A program made the translations under genes and the position numbers. The notes below the pieces were generated by a model, which saw only the letters and a program-made list of their open reading frames with translations, ran no database searches and was not told the origin of the DNA. Source: Latilactobacillus graminis DSM 20719 (GTDB taxonomy: Bacteria; Bacillota; Bacilli; Lactobacillales; Lactobacillaceae). From it: a DNA stretch of 64,000 nt. Below are positions 1-8,557 of the stretch, in pieces; the first letter of the stretch is position 1; each line of letters starts with the position of its first letter. The stretch covers positions 221,494 to 285,493 of the forward strand of contig NZ_AYZB01000058.1 in the NCBI RefSeq assembly GCF_001436415.1. Direction: 5' to 3'.

Positions 1-1
1 T

Positions 2-595
2 AAGCTTTGCCAACGATATCAGATTCCAATTGTTGAAGATAATATTTTTGCTTGGTTAGGCTTTAATCCGTCTAAGCAATTGCCATCATTGAAACAACTA
101 GATCCAGAGAATGTTATTTATATTAGTTCGTTATCGAAGATTATGGGGGCTAGCAGTCGAATTGGTTGGGTGGTGGCTACCCCACAAGTTATCGAGCAGT
201 TAATTCATGTGCAACGTGAAACTGATTTGGTTCCCAGCATTACGGCTCAAGTAATGGTGACACTAGCAATGGGGGATCCACATTTTCAAGTACAATTGGA
301 CCAATTAAAACGAATTCTTCAAAAAAGGGCGCAGGCGACTTATCAGATGCTTACACAGGTATTGCCGGAGTGGCAAGTTACTTTACCAAGTGGAGGCTAT
401 TATATCTGGGTGACTCGGGATAAGGACCAACTACGGCTAAAAAGCTTACTTGCACATCAATTAGCCGTAGCGCCTGGCTCACTGTTTGGCTTTAAAACAG
501 ACGCGCTGCGAATTAATTTTGCGCGGCTCGATGCACCATTATTAGGTCAACTTGCGCAGCGCTTAAGGACTATCCTAGCGGATTACGATCACTAA
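2..595 (+). CDS. PLP-dependent aminotransferase, C-terminal part (5' end outside window)
   Basis: The reading frame is open from base 2 to the stop at 593-595, so the gene begins before the window; the TTG at position 80 is internal. The visible part reads like the C-terminal two thirds of a fold-type I aminotransferase. An I-P-I-V-E-D-N strand matches the cofactor-binding Asp region, and SSLSKIMGASSRIGW is the PLP-lysine loop (the K of S-L-S-K) followed by the substrate-binding Arg. The R-I-N-F-A-R-L segment near the end is the usual carboxylate-binding Arg region. This style is common in MocR/GntR-fused or LysN/AAT-like enzymes; whether an N-terminal HTH exists cannot be seen. The substrate is unknown. 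The next gene starts 20 bp downstream with its own strong RBS. Confidence 0.85.
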   Translation, partial: KLCQRYQIPIVEDNIFAWLGFNPSKQLPSLKQLDPENVIYISSLSKIMGASSRIGWVVATPQVIEQLIHVQRETDLVPSITAQVMVTLAMGDPHFQVQLDQLKRILQKRAQATYQMLTQVLPEWQVTLPSGGYYIWVTRDKDQLRLKSLLAHQLAVAPGSLFGFKTDALRINFARLDAPLLGQLAQRLRTILADYDH

Positions 596-615
596 AATTA
601 AGGAGGTAGTTTAAA

Positions 616-1287
616 ATGACAAATCAATTTATTCCAGAAATTTATACACCATTAAAAACGAGTGTTGTAGGCCCACCAGCCGTAGCACGGCAAGTTGGCG
701 GTATTAAGATTCTTGGTAAGAAGATTAAAACAATTATATTTACCACAGATGTTGCGATTGTGAATAACACGAGTGCCGATGCAGTTTTGGCGGTATATCC
801 TTTTACGCCACATCCGGCAGTCATGAATGCGATTAGCAATGTCGCGACGATTCCTGTTTTTAACGGAATCGGCGGCGGACTAACCTCCGGTAGCCGCTCA
901 GCCTATATGGGTCTTTTGGCTGAGGCCGCTGGTTCAATCGGCGTAGTGGTCAATGCGCCGACTTCAGTGGACACAATTAAAATGATTAACCGGGTGGTTG
1001 ATGTCCCGATTATTTGTACAGTTGTGTCTGAACGACAGGCATACGCTGAACAAATTGCGGCGGGGGTTTCGATTCTAAATGTGAGTGGAGCTGCGAAGAC
1101 ACCAACAATTATCAAAGCAATTCGACAACATTATCCTGAAATACCAATCATGGCGACTGGTGGAAAAAATGAAACTAGCATTTTAGCCACGATTGAAGCT
1201 GGGGCAAATGCATTGACGTATACACCACCGACAAATGGTGAGCTATTTGCCCAAAAAATGGCAGATTACCGGGCCAATTTACAATGA
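616..1287 (+). CDS. Putative TIM-barrel protein of unknown function
   Basis: A 223-residue soluble protein with a perfect AAGGAGG site 9-10 bases before the ATG. I do not recognise a characterised family. It alternates short hydrophobic strands and helices. Two glycine-rich loops, GIGGGLTSGSR near residue 85 and MATGGKNETS near residue 188, look like phosphate-binding loops of a (beta/alpha)8 barrel. The latter resembles the standard phosphate-binding motif of ThiG/NanE/pyridoxine-type barrels. Similar proteins in lactobacilli are often labelled just 'hydrolase', which I do not consider supported. It follows the aminotransferase by 20 bp and may be co-transcribed with it; the GNAT gene downstream has its own RBS after about 60 bp. 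Confidence 0.6.
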   Translation: MTNQFIPEIYTPLKTSVVGPPAVARQVGGIKILGKKIKTIIFTTDVAIVNNTSADAVLAVYPFTPHPAVMNAISNVATIPVFNGIGGGLTSGSRSAYMGLLAEAAGSIGVVVNAPTSVDTIKMINRVVDVPIICTVVSERQAYAEQIAAGVSILNVSGAAKTPTIIKAIRQHYPEIPIMATGGKNETSILATIEAGANALTYTPPTNGELFAQKMADYRANLQ

Positions 1288-1349
1288 GCATATTGACGTG
1301 TCGTGCAATCCCCCGTATGCTTATTAAGTGAACAGAGGAGGTTTTTTGA

Positions 1350-1913
1350 ATGATTCGTCAAGCAACTATTTCAGATGCCAAGAGCGTCTTGCCAATTATT
1401 AATATTGTTTTTGAAGAAATGGAGATGCCCCTTTTCCAGAAGATTCCGTTACAGGACTTGTTCAGTATTTTAGAGCAAGCTTTTGCGATGCCAGAATATC
1501 GGTATAGTTATGCTAATACACTGGTTTATGAAGAAGATGGTCAAGTATTGGGATTAGTGGTGGGATTTCCAGAGGAAAAAGAAGCTCATATTGATGATGC
1601 TCTGGCGCCGTTGTTTCCGCAAATTGGCTTGCCCGCAACAACACGTTTCTTTAATGATAAGGAGGCTCGAAAAGGTGAATGGTATTTGGATACTTTAGCG
1701 GTCGCAAAGCATGCACAAGGCCAGGGAGTCGGGACTAAGTTACTTAAAGCGTTGCCCACTATATTAAAAGAACGTGGTGAAAAAGTGATTAGTCTGAGTG
1801 TTGATTTACAAAATCCTAAAGCTAAAAAATTGTATGAACGTATGGGCTTTGTTAAACAAGGAGACCTAATGATTGGTAGTCATCAATATGACCATATGAT
1901 TAAAACAATTTAA
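1350..1913 (+). CDS. GNAT-family N-acetyltransferase
   Basis: A 187-residue protein with the GNAT layout. The N-terminal MIRQATISDAKSV is the typical first strand and helix. The acetyl-CoA pyrophosphate loop is visible at Q-G-Q-G-V-G-T-K (about residues 128-135), preceded by the beta4 strand WYLDTLAV. Motif B, with N-P-K-A-K-K-L-Y-E-R-M-G-F (about 157-169), is the usual C-terminal signature. It probably acetylates an amine of a small molecule or protein; the substrate cannot be told from sequence. A GAGGAGG RBS lies 8 bases before the ATG. The gene ends at a bidirectional terminator shared with the convergent DUF554 gene. Confidence 0.85.
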   Translation: MIRQATISDAKSVLPIINIVFEEMEMPLFQKIPLQDLFSILEQAFAMPEYRYSYANTLVYEEDGQVLGLVVGFPEEKEAHIDDALAPLFPQIGLPATTRFFNDKEARKGEWYLDTLAVAKHAQGQGVGTKLLKALPTILKERGEKVISLSVDLQNPKAKKLYERMGFVKQGDLMIGSHQYDHMIKTI

Positions 1914-1920
1914 AGACATT

Positions 1921-1954
1921 AAAAAGTCCACCAGCAAATTGTTGGTGGACTTTT
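1921..1954. terminator. Bidirectional rho-independent terminator
   Basis: Perfect stem GTCCACCA/TGGTGGAC around a short loop, flanked by an A-run on the left and a T-run on the right, so it works on both strands. It separates the GNAT gene from the convergent DUF554 gene. Confidence 0.85.
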
Positions 1955-1958
1955 GGGA

Positions 1959-2687
1959 TTATAGCAGTGGCATTACGATAGTGGTCCAAAGCCAGCTGAG
2001 CGGCATCACTAGGACCATGGCTGGAATCATATCCGCAATTGGAAATTCTTTCATTTTAGCAATTCTAAAACCAGTTGCAAGCATTAAAATGCCACCACAA
2101 GCCTTGAAATCAGCAAGCATAACCGGGTTAGTCAGTGGTAGGATTAACTTAGCAAGCAGAAAAATAATGTAAAAAATAATAAATTGTGGAACGGCAATCG
2201 CTGAGACGACTGGCCCAAGGTTACAGGCAAAAATGGCAGCGGTAAAGAAATCGAGAATCGATTTAGAAATTAAAATCGTATTGTTGCCGGTCATCCCCGC
2301 ATCGAGAGTGCCATAAATGCCGGTTCCGCCAGCACAGAAAAGGACAATCACGGTTACTAGTGCCGAAATGAATTCTGTATCGGAAAGGTTTTTTGTTTTT
2401 CTAGGCAATAATTTAGAAATTGGCCGTTCCATCAAAACAGCACCGCGGTCGATCCAACGACCAAAATGAACAAATAAACCGATTCCGGTACCTAAAACGA
2501 TAGCTAAGATGACAGCGGGCATATTTTTCATTAAAATAATGGCATTAATGCCCATTCCCATGGAGCAAACACCAAAGATTAATGTAAGTTCCATTTTGAA
2601 CTTGGCAGGCAATTTATCGCCTAATAAACTACCTAAAAGACCGCCGAAAAAAACGGCTGACGAGTTGATAATAACGCCAATTGGCAT
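1959..2687 (-). CDS. DUF554 family membrane protein (YqgA/YdfK-like)
   Basis: A 242-residue, strongly hydrophobic protein. The start MPIGVIINSSAVFFGGLLGS is the standard N-terminus of the DUF554 family. An AGGAG 8 bases upstream of the ATG at 2687 supports this start over the longer frame beginning at 2732. I see about seven membrane segments and glycine-rich motifs such as CAGGTGIYGTLDAG near the middle, which are hallmarks of the family. Its function is unknown; family members are proposed to be transporters, without firm evidence. It is monocistronic and convergent with the GNAT gene. Confidence 0.85.
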   Translation of the reverse strand: MPIGVIINSSAVFFGGLLGSLLGDKLPAKFKMELTLIFGVCSMGMGINAIILMKNMPAVILAIVLGTGIGLFVHFGRWIDRGAVLMERPISKLLPRKTKNLSDTEFISALVTVIVLFCAGGTGIYGTLDAGMTGNNTILISKSILDFFTAAIFACNLGPVVSAIAVPQFIIFYIIFLLAKLILPLTNPVMLADFKACGGILMLATGFRIAKMKEFPIADMIPAMVLVMPLSWLWTTIVMPLL

Positions 2688-2804
2688 GGTTAAGACTCCT
2701 TTAATTGAGATTTTCATATTCAACCATACCAATTTAAGATAAAAGATGCAATTTATTTTTAAATGTTAGCGCTTAGACGAATATAAAATATTTTCGATAT
2801 AGAC

Positions 2805-2840
2805 CAAAAACTCGATCAGCCTTTTTTGACTGATCGAGTT
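2805..2840 (-). terminator. Rho-independent terminator of the LURP/HAD pair
   Basis: An 11-bp perfect stem AACTCGATCAG/CTGATCGAGTT, followed on the minus strand by a run of T. It lies just after the stop of the LURP-one-like gene. Confidence 0.8.
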
Positions 2841-2846
2841 GCAGTA

Positions 2847-3362
2847 TTATTCAAAACGTAAATTAGGTCTAACTCGGCGGATTAGAGCAGTAGGTTGGTT
2901 ATATGCCCAATGGTTTAAAACAGCAGCGATTAAAATGCAAGGGACCACGTCAGATTCTTGACTGATTGTTAATTGGAAAGCAGGACCATTACTAGCTAGA
3001 ATGCTGTTTGCTTGCATGATTGTTTGCGTGTGGTAAATAATACGATATTGATTCTGAGTTAAATCGCCTATAATTAACCAATTGAGTTGCTTAACGTAAA
3101 CAAATTCATGCCAGACCCCCCAGATTTTTTTGAGTTGCCCAATACGTGCTTGATTTTGATATAATTCAAAATTAGGCGAGGGGCTAATCGTACTTTGATG
3201 AATTTCACCGTGCAAATCGCCAGTTAACGAATAGAGACTAAATACATCATGGCGCAAACCGCGCTTGCCTACGAGTAGATAACGAGGTTGCTGGTGGTCA
3301 TCGATTACGGTTGAAACGCCACGAGAACTACTAGCTTGGTGTTTAATATAGAAAATTGGCAT
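2847..3362 (-). CDS. LURP-one-related / tubby C-terminal-like protein (YxjI-like)
   Basis: A 171-residue protein without signal peptide or membrane segments. Its pattern of short beta strands with basic/aromatic alternation (YLLVGKRG, FSLYSLTGD, ARIGQLKKIW, YRIIYHTQTIMQA, LIAAVLNHW) matches the LURP-one/YxjI family, related to the tubby C-terminal barrel and phospholipid scramblases. In bacteria the role is not established. It is 6 bp downstream of the HAD phosphatase gene on the same strand and ends at a strong terminator, so the two form a small operon. Family assignment is by fold-like pattern, so it is moderately sure. Confidence 0.6.
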   Translation of the reverse strand: MPIFYIKHQASSSRGVSTVIDDHQQPRYLLVGKRGLRHDVFSLYSLTGDLHGEIHQSTISPSPNFELYQNQARIGQLKKIWGVWHEFVYVKQLNWLIIGDLTQNQYRIIYHTQTIMQANSILASNGPAFQLTISQESDVVPCILIAAVLNHWAYNQPTALIRRVRPNLRFE

Positions 3363-3368
3363 TTTATT

Positions 3369-4256
3369 TCACTTCTTTTCAGAGTTGCCATTTAAATTGA
3401 TAGCATGATAAATGGCTTGTGCCACACCATCTTGAATATTAGTGACGGTTTGATAATTAGCAAGTTCTTTGATGGCTGGGACGGCATTGCCCATGGCCAC
3501 CCCAATACCGGCTGTTTTAATCATTGAAAAGTCATTTAAGTTATCACCAATCGCCATTGTTTGTTCAATTGGAATCCCTTTTTGTTCAGCATACGCGGCC
3601 AAAGCAAGCCCTTTTTGCGCATCAATATGGTTTATTTCGATGTTGTTACTTGAAGAGGAAGTCACAACTAAATCCCTTCGAGCTTCACAAAACATCTTAA
3701 TTGGTGCTAATTCAGTCATTCCTTGGGTGCTAAAAGCGATGATTTTAAGAATTTTAACCGTTGGATCGTTAATAATCCCTTGATAGTGATCATCGACGTA
3801 GTTAATGTTCATCAATTCCAAACGGGCAGCAGCTAAAGCAACCGCAATTTTATAACTTGTATCAGGATTGAGGTTGACGAGTAGATCAGCGACATTTTGG
3901 ATACGACTGACCTTGCTATCTGAATAATTACCGGCAGTCGTCATGAGTTCGAAGTAAATATGATTTTCGCGTAAGTTTTCTGTAACGGCCGTCACCGTTT
4001 GGGCATCAATCGGGACGTTCAAAACTTCATTGCCTAAAGAATCAAAAACCTGGGCGCCATTCATCGTGATTAAAGTTGGGTGGATGTCGTCACTGTCAAT
4101 TAGTGGGAGGGCTTCCGAGCGACTGCGGCCAGTAGCCACCACGAATTCGATGCCAGCGTCTTGAGCAGCTTTAATGGCGGTTATGTTCCCGTGTGAAACC
4201 TGCATTTTGTCGTTTAATAAAGTACCGTCCATATCAGATGCAATCATTGAAATCAA
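3369..4256 (-). CDS. Cof-type HAD-IIB phosphatase
   Basis: A 295-residue member of the Cof/YidA/YkrA group of HAD hydrolases that dephosphorylate sugar phosphates or nucleotides in the cytoplasm. Motif I is SDMDGTLL at the N-terminus with both catalytic Asp. Motif II is the VVATGRS Thr/Ser region. The C2 cap fills the middle. Motifs III/IV are the Lys of D-A-Q-K-G and A-I-G-D-N-L-N-D-F-S-M. AGGAGG sits 7 bases before a TTG at 4256 and 16 bases before an ATG at 4247, so I prefer the TTG start. The substrate cannot be predicted. It lies upstream of, and is likely co-transcribed with, the LURP-one-like gene. Confidence 0.88.
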   Translation of the reverse strand: MISMIASDMDGTLLNDKMQVSHGNITAIKAAQDAGIEFVVATGRSRSEALPLIDSDDIHPTLITMNGAQVFDSLGNEVLNVPIDAQTVTAVTENLRENHIYFELMTTAGNYSDSKVSRIQNVADLLVNLNPDTSYKIAVALAAARLELMNINYVDDHYQGIINDPTVKILKIIAFSTQGMTELAPIKMFCEARRDLVVTSSSSNNIEINHIDAQKGLALAAYAEQKGIPIEQTMAIGDNLNDFSMIKTAGIGVAMGNAVPAIKELANYQTVTNIQDGVAQAIYHAINLNGNSEKK

Positions 4257-4371
4257 AGGAATTCCTCCTGAAAACGTATTATTCGAAACTTATCTCTATC
4301 TTAGCATGCAAGCTACTTTTCTTCTAGCAACTTATGACAAAACACGATAAACTAGTTAACGAGGTGAGCAG

Positions 4372-5058
4372 ATGAAAACAATTATTCACAATGAGTGGCA
4401 AACGATTCTCGCACCAGAATTTGCTAAACCCTATTATGGTCAGCTTCACACCTTTTTGAAACAGGAATATCAAACGACGACGGTTTATCCCGAAATGCAT
4501 CATATTTTTCAAGCCTTTGAATGGACACCGTTTGAACAGGTTAAAGTCGTCATTTTAGGGCAAGATCCCTATCATGGCCCGCACCAAGCACATGGGTGTA
4601 GTTTTTCCGTTTTACCAGGCGTCAAAGTACCACCGTCATTACAAAATATTTATAAAGAATTGCAGACGGATGTTGGATTTCAACCGGTTCATCATGGCTA
4701 TTTAAAGAATTGGGCAGATCAAGGGGTGTTTTTGTTGAATACCGTATTGACTGTGCGAGCAGGCCAAGCAAATTCGCATCGTAACCATGGTTGGGAACAA
4801 CTAACAGACGCAGCGATTGCTGCATTGTCAAAGCGGGGCCACGTGGTCTTCATTTTATGGGGGAACGCGGCAAAGAATAAGCGCCGGCTAATTGATGAGA
4901 CGCAAAATGTGGTCATTACAGCGGTACATCCTAGTCCCTTGTCAGCCTATCACGGGTTCTTTGGTTCTAAACCGTTCTCACAGACCAATATGGCCCTTGA
5001 ACGATGGGGCATGGCGCCAATTAATTGGCAATTACCACAAACAGTCACGGCAGATTAA
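4372..5058 (+). CDS. ung: Uracil-DNA glycosylase (family 1)
   Basis: A 228-residue enzyme of normal UNG length that removes uracil from DNA to start base excision repair. The water-activating motif G-Q-D-P-Y-H-G-P is at about residues 63-70. The uracil-binding Asn loop ([11 protein letters not shown]) follows, and the DNA-intercalation motif [13 protein letters not shown] is near residue 185, with the catalytic His intact. A GAGGTGAG RBS precedes the ATG. The next gene is pta, about 90 bp downstream, an order often seen in lactobacilli (ung-pta-tsaE). Confidence 0.97.
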   Translation: MKTIIHNEWQTILAPEFAKPYYGQLHTFLKQEYQTTTVYPEMHHIFQAFEWTPFEQVKVVILGQDPYHGPHQAHGCSFSVLPGVKVPPSLQNIYKELQTDVGFQPVHHGYLKNWADQGVFLLNTVLTVRAGQANSHRNHGWEQLTDAAIAALSKRGHVVFILWGNAAKNKRRLIDETQNVVITAVHPSPLSAYHGFFGSKPFSQTNMALERWGMAPINWQLPQTVTAD

Positions 5059-5073
5059 TGAAGCGCTATCATT
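5057..5073 (+). promoter_or_regulatory. cre-like palindrome upstream of pta
   Basis: AATGAAGCGCTATCATT is a near-perfect palindrome around AGCGCT. It resembles a catabolite-responsive element (CcpA site) but is one base short of the standard 14-bp core. It overlaps the ung stop and lies about 75 bp before the pta start. CcpA control of pta is known in other Firmicutes; here it is only suggested. Confidence 0.35.
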
Positions 5074-5148
5074 ATTGACTTGTCGCGCTATTAGAAACGT
5101 TGTATGATTACATTAGCAATAATAAAACGCTTACTGGAGGTTGCAATT

Positions 5149-6135
5149 GTGGATTTATTTGAAAGCTTAAAAGCAAAGATTACCAATCGGCAATTTAAAA
5201 TTGTTTTTCCGGAAGGGACAGAGCCAAGGATTATTGGCGCAGCAGCGCGGTTGAATGCTGATCGGATTTTGAAACCGATTTTAATTGGGGCAACGAACGA
5301 TATTCAACAAATCGCCGCTGCTAAAGGATTTAATTTGGACGAAATAGCGATTATTGATCCACAAAAATACCCGACAGCCGACTTCGAAAAAATGGTTACT
5401 GCTTTTGTTGAGCGCCGTCAAGGCAAGATAACCCCTGAGCAAGCACAAACCATTTTACAAGACCCGAATTATTTTGGCACCATGATGGTCTATTTAAACC
5501 TAGCTGATGGGATGGTTTCAGGCGCCGTGCATTCAACAGGTGATACGGTTCGACCAGCACTTCAAATTATTAAAACAAAACCGGGCGTTCAACGGACTAG
5601 CGGCGCCTTCATTATGCAACGTGGTCGGGATAACGAACGCTACTTATTTTCGGATTGTGCGATTAATATCAATCCGAATGCCCAAGAACTGGCTGAAATT
5701 GCGGTGGAATCTGCTAAGACGGCTGAGTTGTTTGACATCGATCCGAAAGTTGCCTTGTTGAGTTTTTCAACATTGGGCTCGGCTAAAGCAGACGAAGTCA
5801 CGAAAGTTCAAGAGGCCGCCCGGATTGCGCATGAAATCGCACCAGACCTAACGATTGATGGTGAATTACAATTTGATGCCGCATACGTACCAGTTGTTGC
5901 GAACCAAAAAGCACCAGATTCAAAAGTGGCGGGTCAAGCCACCGTCTTTGTTTTCCCAGAATTACAATCAGGAAACATTGGCTACAAGATTGCCCAACGT
6001 TTTGGAAATTTCGAAGCCATCGGGCCAATTTTACAAGGTTTGAATCAACCCATTTCTGATTTATCACGTGGGAGTAACGAAGAAGATGTTTATAAGTTGG
6101 CCATCATCACGGCTGCTCAAGCATTACAAAACTAA
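5149..6135 (+). CDS. pta: Phosphate acetyltransferase
   Basis: A 328-residue enzyme that interconverts acetyl-CoA and acetyl phosphate. With acetate kinase (gene at 56937-58130) it forms the Pta-AckA route. Family motifs are visible: IVFPEGTEPRI near the start, D-G-M-V-S-G-A-V-H-S-T-G-D-T-V-R-P-A-L around residue 120, and Q-G-L-N-Q-P-I-S-D-L-S-R-G near the end. TGGAGG lies 8 bases before the GTG at 5149, which gives the expected N-terminus MDLFESLK; an ATG at 5104 has no RBS and adds a non-homologous leader. A hairpin terminator follows, although tsaE starts 112 bp further on. Confidence 0.95.
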   Translation: MDLFESLKAKITNRQFKIVFPEGTEPRIIGAAARLNADRILKPILIGATNDIQQIAAAKGFNLDEIAIIDPQKYPTADFEKMVTAFVERRQGKITPEQAQTILQDPNYFGTMMVYLNLADGMVSGAVHSTGDTVRPALQIIKTKPGVQRTSGAFIMQRGRDNERYLFSDCAININPNAQELAEIAVESAKTAELFDIDPKVALLSFSTLGSAKADEVTKVQEAARIAHEIAPDLTIDGELQFDAAYVPVVANQKAPDSKVAGQATVFVFPELQSGNIGYKIAQRFGNFEAIGPILQGLNQPISDLSRGSNEEDVYKLAIITAAQALQN

Positions 6136-6151
6136 CTGATGGCAATTAAAG

Positions 6152-6185
6152 ACGCTAGCACAAAAAAATTGTGCTGGCGTTTTTG
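6152..6185 (+). terminator. Terminator after pta
   Basis: Stem ACGCTAGCACAA / TTGTGCTGGCGT (one G-T pair) with an A-rich loop and a following T-run. Confidence 0.85.
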
Positions 6186-6188
6186 ACT

Positions 6189-6216
6189 TTGCGAACAGGG
6201 CTTTTTTCGGTATAAT
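6189..6216 (+). promoter_or_regulatory. Promoter of tsaE
   Basis: TTGCGA, 16-bp spacer, perfect TATAAT at 6211-6216, about 30 bp before the tsaE ATG and directly after the pta terminator. Confidence 0.65.
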
Positions 6217-6247
6217 GACACAGATAACAATTAGAGTGAGGCAGAAC

Positions 6248-6712
6248 ATGTTAGAATTTAAAACAATTAATCCAGAACAAACGATTGCGATTGCCAAACA
6301 GTTGGGTCAACAAGTCCAAGCCGGTGACGTCTTGTTATTGGATGGTGATTTAGGCGCTGGTAAAACAACGTTTACTAAAGGCTTAGCAGCCGGTCTGGGA
6401 ATTGAGCGCTATGTTAAGAGCCCAACGTTTACGTTAATTCGTGAATATCAAGACGGTCGGTTACCACTCTATCATATGGATGTGTATCGATTGGAAGAAA
6501 CGGGTGCCAGCGATTTAGGCTTGGAAGAGTATTTCGATGGAAACGGGGTTTCCGTGGTTGAATGGAGTCAATTTATTGCTGAAGAGCTACCGAGCGATTA
6601 TTTGACGATTCATTTTAACAAGGACGTTCGCGATGATCAAGTTCGAACGTTAGTACTTGAACCGCATGGCGCGCACTATGAAGCATTGGTGCGTGCTAGT
6701 TTTGCAGATTAG
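6248..6712 (+). CDS. tsaE: tRNA threonylcarbamoyladenosine biosynthesis ATPase TsaE
   Basis: A 154-residue P-loop ATPase, the size expected for TsaE. It drives the TsaB-TsaD-TsaE complex that makes t6A37 in ANN-decoding tRNAs. The Walker A motif G-D-L-G-A-G-K-T-T is near residue 40, followed by S-P-T-F-T-L-I-R-E-Y and the H-M-D-V-Y-R-L segment, all typical. GTGAGG lies before the ATG at 6248; the longer frame from 6215 overlaps the -10 element and cannot be used. The tsaB/tsaD genes are not in this window. Confidence 0.93.
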   Translation: MLEFKTINPEQTIAIAKQLGQQVQAGDVLLLDGDLGAGKTTFTKGLAAGLGIERYVKSPTFTLIREYQDGRLPLYHMDVYRLEETGASDLGLEEYFDGNGVSVVEWSQFIAEELPSDYLTIHFNKDVRDDQVRTLVLEPHGAHYEALVRASFAD

Positions 6713-6727
6713 TGTCATTGACATTCG

Positions 6728-6771
6728 GCCCGTGCAAGCCGCAGATGCGCGGGCTTATTTATGTTTTTTTT
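6728..6771 (+). terminator. Probable terminator after tsaE
   Basis: GCCCGTGC / GCGCGGGC stem (one G-T pair) with an 11-base loop; a T-run follows after about eight bases, so it is less ideal than its neighbours. Confidence 0.55.
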
Positions 6772-6890
6772 AAAGACTGCAAGAAACATAGTACATTGAT
6801 TGCCGGCTGGCTTTTATGCTGCAATGGATATCAGTTTTACACCGGTAATTCAAATGAATCAACTAATCAAGATGAATGAGGAGATTTAAT

Positions 6891-7790
6891 ATGCCACAAC
6901 AAAGAAAACGTGGAATTTACTTAGCTGTCTTAGGATCGATTTTTTGGGGAGTACAAGGCCCCGTTTCACAATGGCTTTTCACAGATACTGGTATTAAACC
7001 GGAATGGCTAATGGGTGTCAAAATGGGGTTATCAGGATTGTTTTTGTTGGCCTACGCACTAATTCAACAGCCAAAGGCGGTTTTTAAAGTTTGGTATCAG
7101 CCACGTGATGTGGTGCGCTTGTTGATTTTTGCAGTGTTCGGCTTATCGGCCGTACAATACTTTTATTTTTTAACTATCCAAGCAAGCAATGCACCGACAA
7201 CAACGATTTTGCAACAATTGGGAACGATTATGATTATCATTATCAGTTTGATTGTGTATCGAAGGGCTCCCAGCCACGCCGAATTGATTGCGGTGATAAT
7301 CGCGCTACTTGGCACATGGTTGCTAGTGACCAAAGGGCAGTTGACCCGCTTAGCGATTTCGCAAACGGCACTTGGTTTAGGCTTGTACTTAGGTTTTTCT
7401 GGTGCTTTAAATACTTTGATTCCAGGAAAGTTATTTCAAAAATATGCTACTTTAATCATTGTCGGTTGGGCGATGTTAATCGGCGGGCTTGTTTTTACGA
7501 TTATTCATCCATTTTGGATCGACGTTCCACCATTGAATGTGGCGACTATCGGTAGTGTCTTATTCATTGCTTTGTTTGGCACAGCGTTGGCTAATTTATG
7601 TTTTTTAGGTAGTCTACGCTATATTACACCTACAACGGCCGGTCTATTGAATACGTTTGAACCATTAGCGGCGACTATCGGGACGGTAGTGTTTCTTAAG
7701 ACCAGTTTTAATGTGTGGGAAGTTATCGGTGGATTGCTTGTAATTAGTACTGTTTTTATTTTAAGTTTTGCAAAAGTAAAACCAAAATAA
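6891..7790 (+). CDS. EamA-family (DMT superfamily) transporter
   Basis: A 299-residue protein with about ten hydrophobic segments arranged as two EamA halves (about residues 10-140 and 155-295). LGSIFWGVQGPVSQW at the N-terminus and PTTAGLLNTFEPLAATIGTVVF in the second half are family signatures. It probably exports an amino acid, metabolite or drug; the substrate is unknown. The ATG at 6891 follows GAGGAG by 7 bases; the ATG at 6876 sits on top of that RBS and is unlikely. It is monocistronic between two terminators. Confidence 0.85.
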   Translation: MPQQRKRGIYLAVLGSIFWGVQGPVSQWLFTDTGIKPEWLMGVKMGLSGLFLLAYALIQQPKAVFKVWYQPRDVVRLLIFAVFGLSAVQYFYFLTIQASNAPTTTILQQLGTIMIIIISLIVYRRAPSHAELIAVIIALLGTWLLVTKGQLTRLAISQTALGLGLYLGFSGALNTLIPGKLFQKYATLIIVGWAMLIGGLVFTIIHPFWIDVPPLNVATIGSVLFIALFGTALANLCFLGSLRYITPTTAGLLNTFEPLAATIGTVVFLKTSFNVWEVIGGLLVISTVFILSFAKVKPK

Positions 7791-7932
7791 GTTAACATCA
7801 TAAATTTAATTGTGGTACAATTAGTGTTGGAAACAAAGCTCGTACATTGGTTAAAACAAATTAATGATTATGATGAAGTTATTAAGCTTGTTAACACCTT
7901 AATGACAATTTAGCTTTAATCCATCATTCGCT

Positions 7933-7982
7933 AAAAAGAGCGGTTAGCCTGTCTTTATCGACACGTTAACCGCTCTTTTTTT
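7933..7982. terminator. Bidirectional terminator
   Basis: AAAGAGCGGTTA...TAACCGCTCTTT, a 12-bp perfect stem with an A-run before and T-run after. It serves the EamA gene and the convergent exonuclease gene. Confidence 0.85.
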
Positions 7983-7984
7983 GA

Positions 7985-8521
7985 TTAACCAATTAATTTG
8001 GTCGCCGTTTTTAACGGCTCAACTCCAAAATCATTAGCTTCTTTAATTAAAATTTTGGCACAGGCGATGCTATCAGCAAGTGCATTATGATGATTATCAA
8101 GTGGAATTGCTAAGTTGGCACATAGCGTGTTTAACTTGTGGTTTTCGAATTGAGGGTATAAGCGACGACTAGTTTTGAGCGTATCCAAGGCTAAGTAATG
8201 TGGCTCTGGAATATCGTAATGTTGTAGGGTGCTCCGCAAAACACCGATATCAAAATTGGCATTGTGGGCGACCACTAACTTATTAGGGGTAAAAAAAGTT
8301 GCAATATGGGGCCATACTTGGTTAAATTTAGGTGCTTGGGCAACATCCGCTTCATGGATACCATGAATTTGGGTGTTACGGGCACTGAAATAAGTTTCAG
8401 GCTTAATTAACGTATAGAAACTATCAACAATTTGATTATTACGCACAACAACTAAGGCAAGTGAGCAAGCACTATGACGTTGACCGTTGGCGGTTTCAAA
8501 ATCCATTGCGACAAAATTCAT
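7985..8521 (-). CDS. DnaQ-like 3'-5' exonuclease (DEDDh)
   Basis: A 178-residue stand-alone exonuclease domain of the DNA polymerase III epsilon/RNase T superfamily. Exo I is V-A-M-D-F-E-T with the catalytic Asp and Glu. Exo II is V-A-H-N-A-N-F-D. Exo III has the catalytic His and Asp in H-N-A-L-A-D-S. All DEDDh residues are present. Such short proteins act in DNA repair or oligonucleotide turnover rather than as replicative proofreaders. The ATG is 36 bp downstream of the exonuclease III stop, so these two nucleases form an operon (xth-dnaQ-like). Confidence 0.87.
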   Translation of the reverse strand: MNFVAMDFETANGQRHSACSLALVVVRNNQIVDSFYTLIKPETYFSARNTQIHGIHEADVAQAPKFNQVWPHIATFFTPNKLVVAHNANFDIGVLRSTLQHYDIPEPHYLALDTLKTSRRLYPQFENHKLNTLCANLAIPLDNHHNALADSIACAKILIKEANDFGVEPLKTATKLIG

Positions 8522-8557
8522 TATTTTGAACCTCGCTTTTTATAAAGTTCGCTAATT

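Noticed and set aside
4719..5107. Additional frames inside and after ung
   Set aside because: Out-of-frame shadows of ung, which carries all UNG motifs.
7812..7913. 33-codon ORF starting GTG after the EamA transporter gene
   Set aside because: No ribosome binding site, AT-rich intergenic sequence, and no recognisable motif; it probably occurs by chance between the transporter gene and its terminator.
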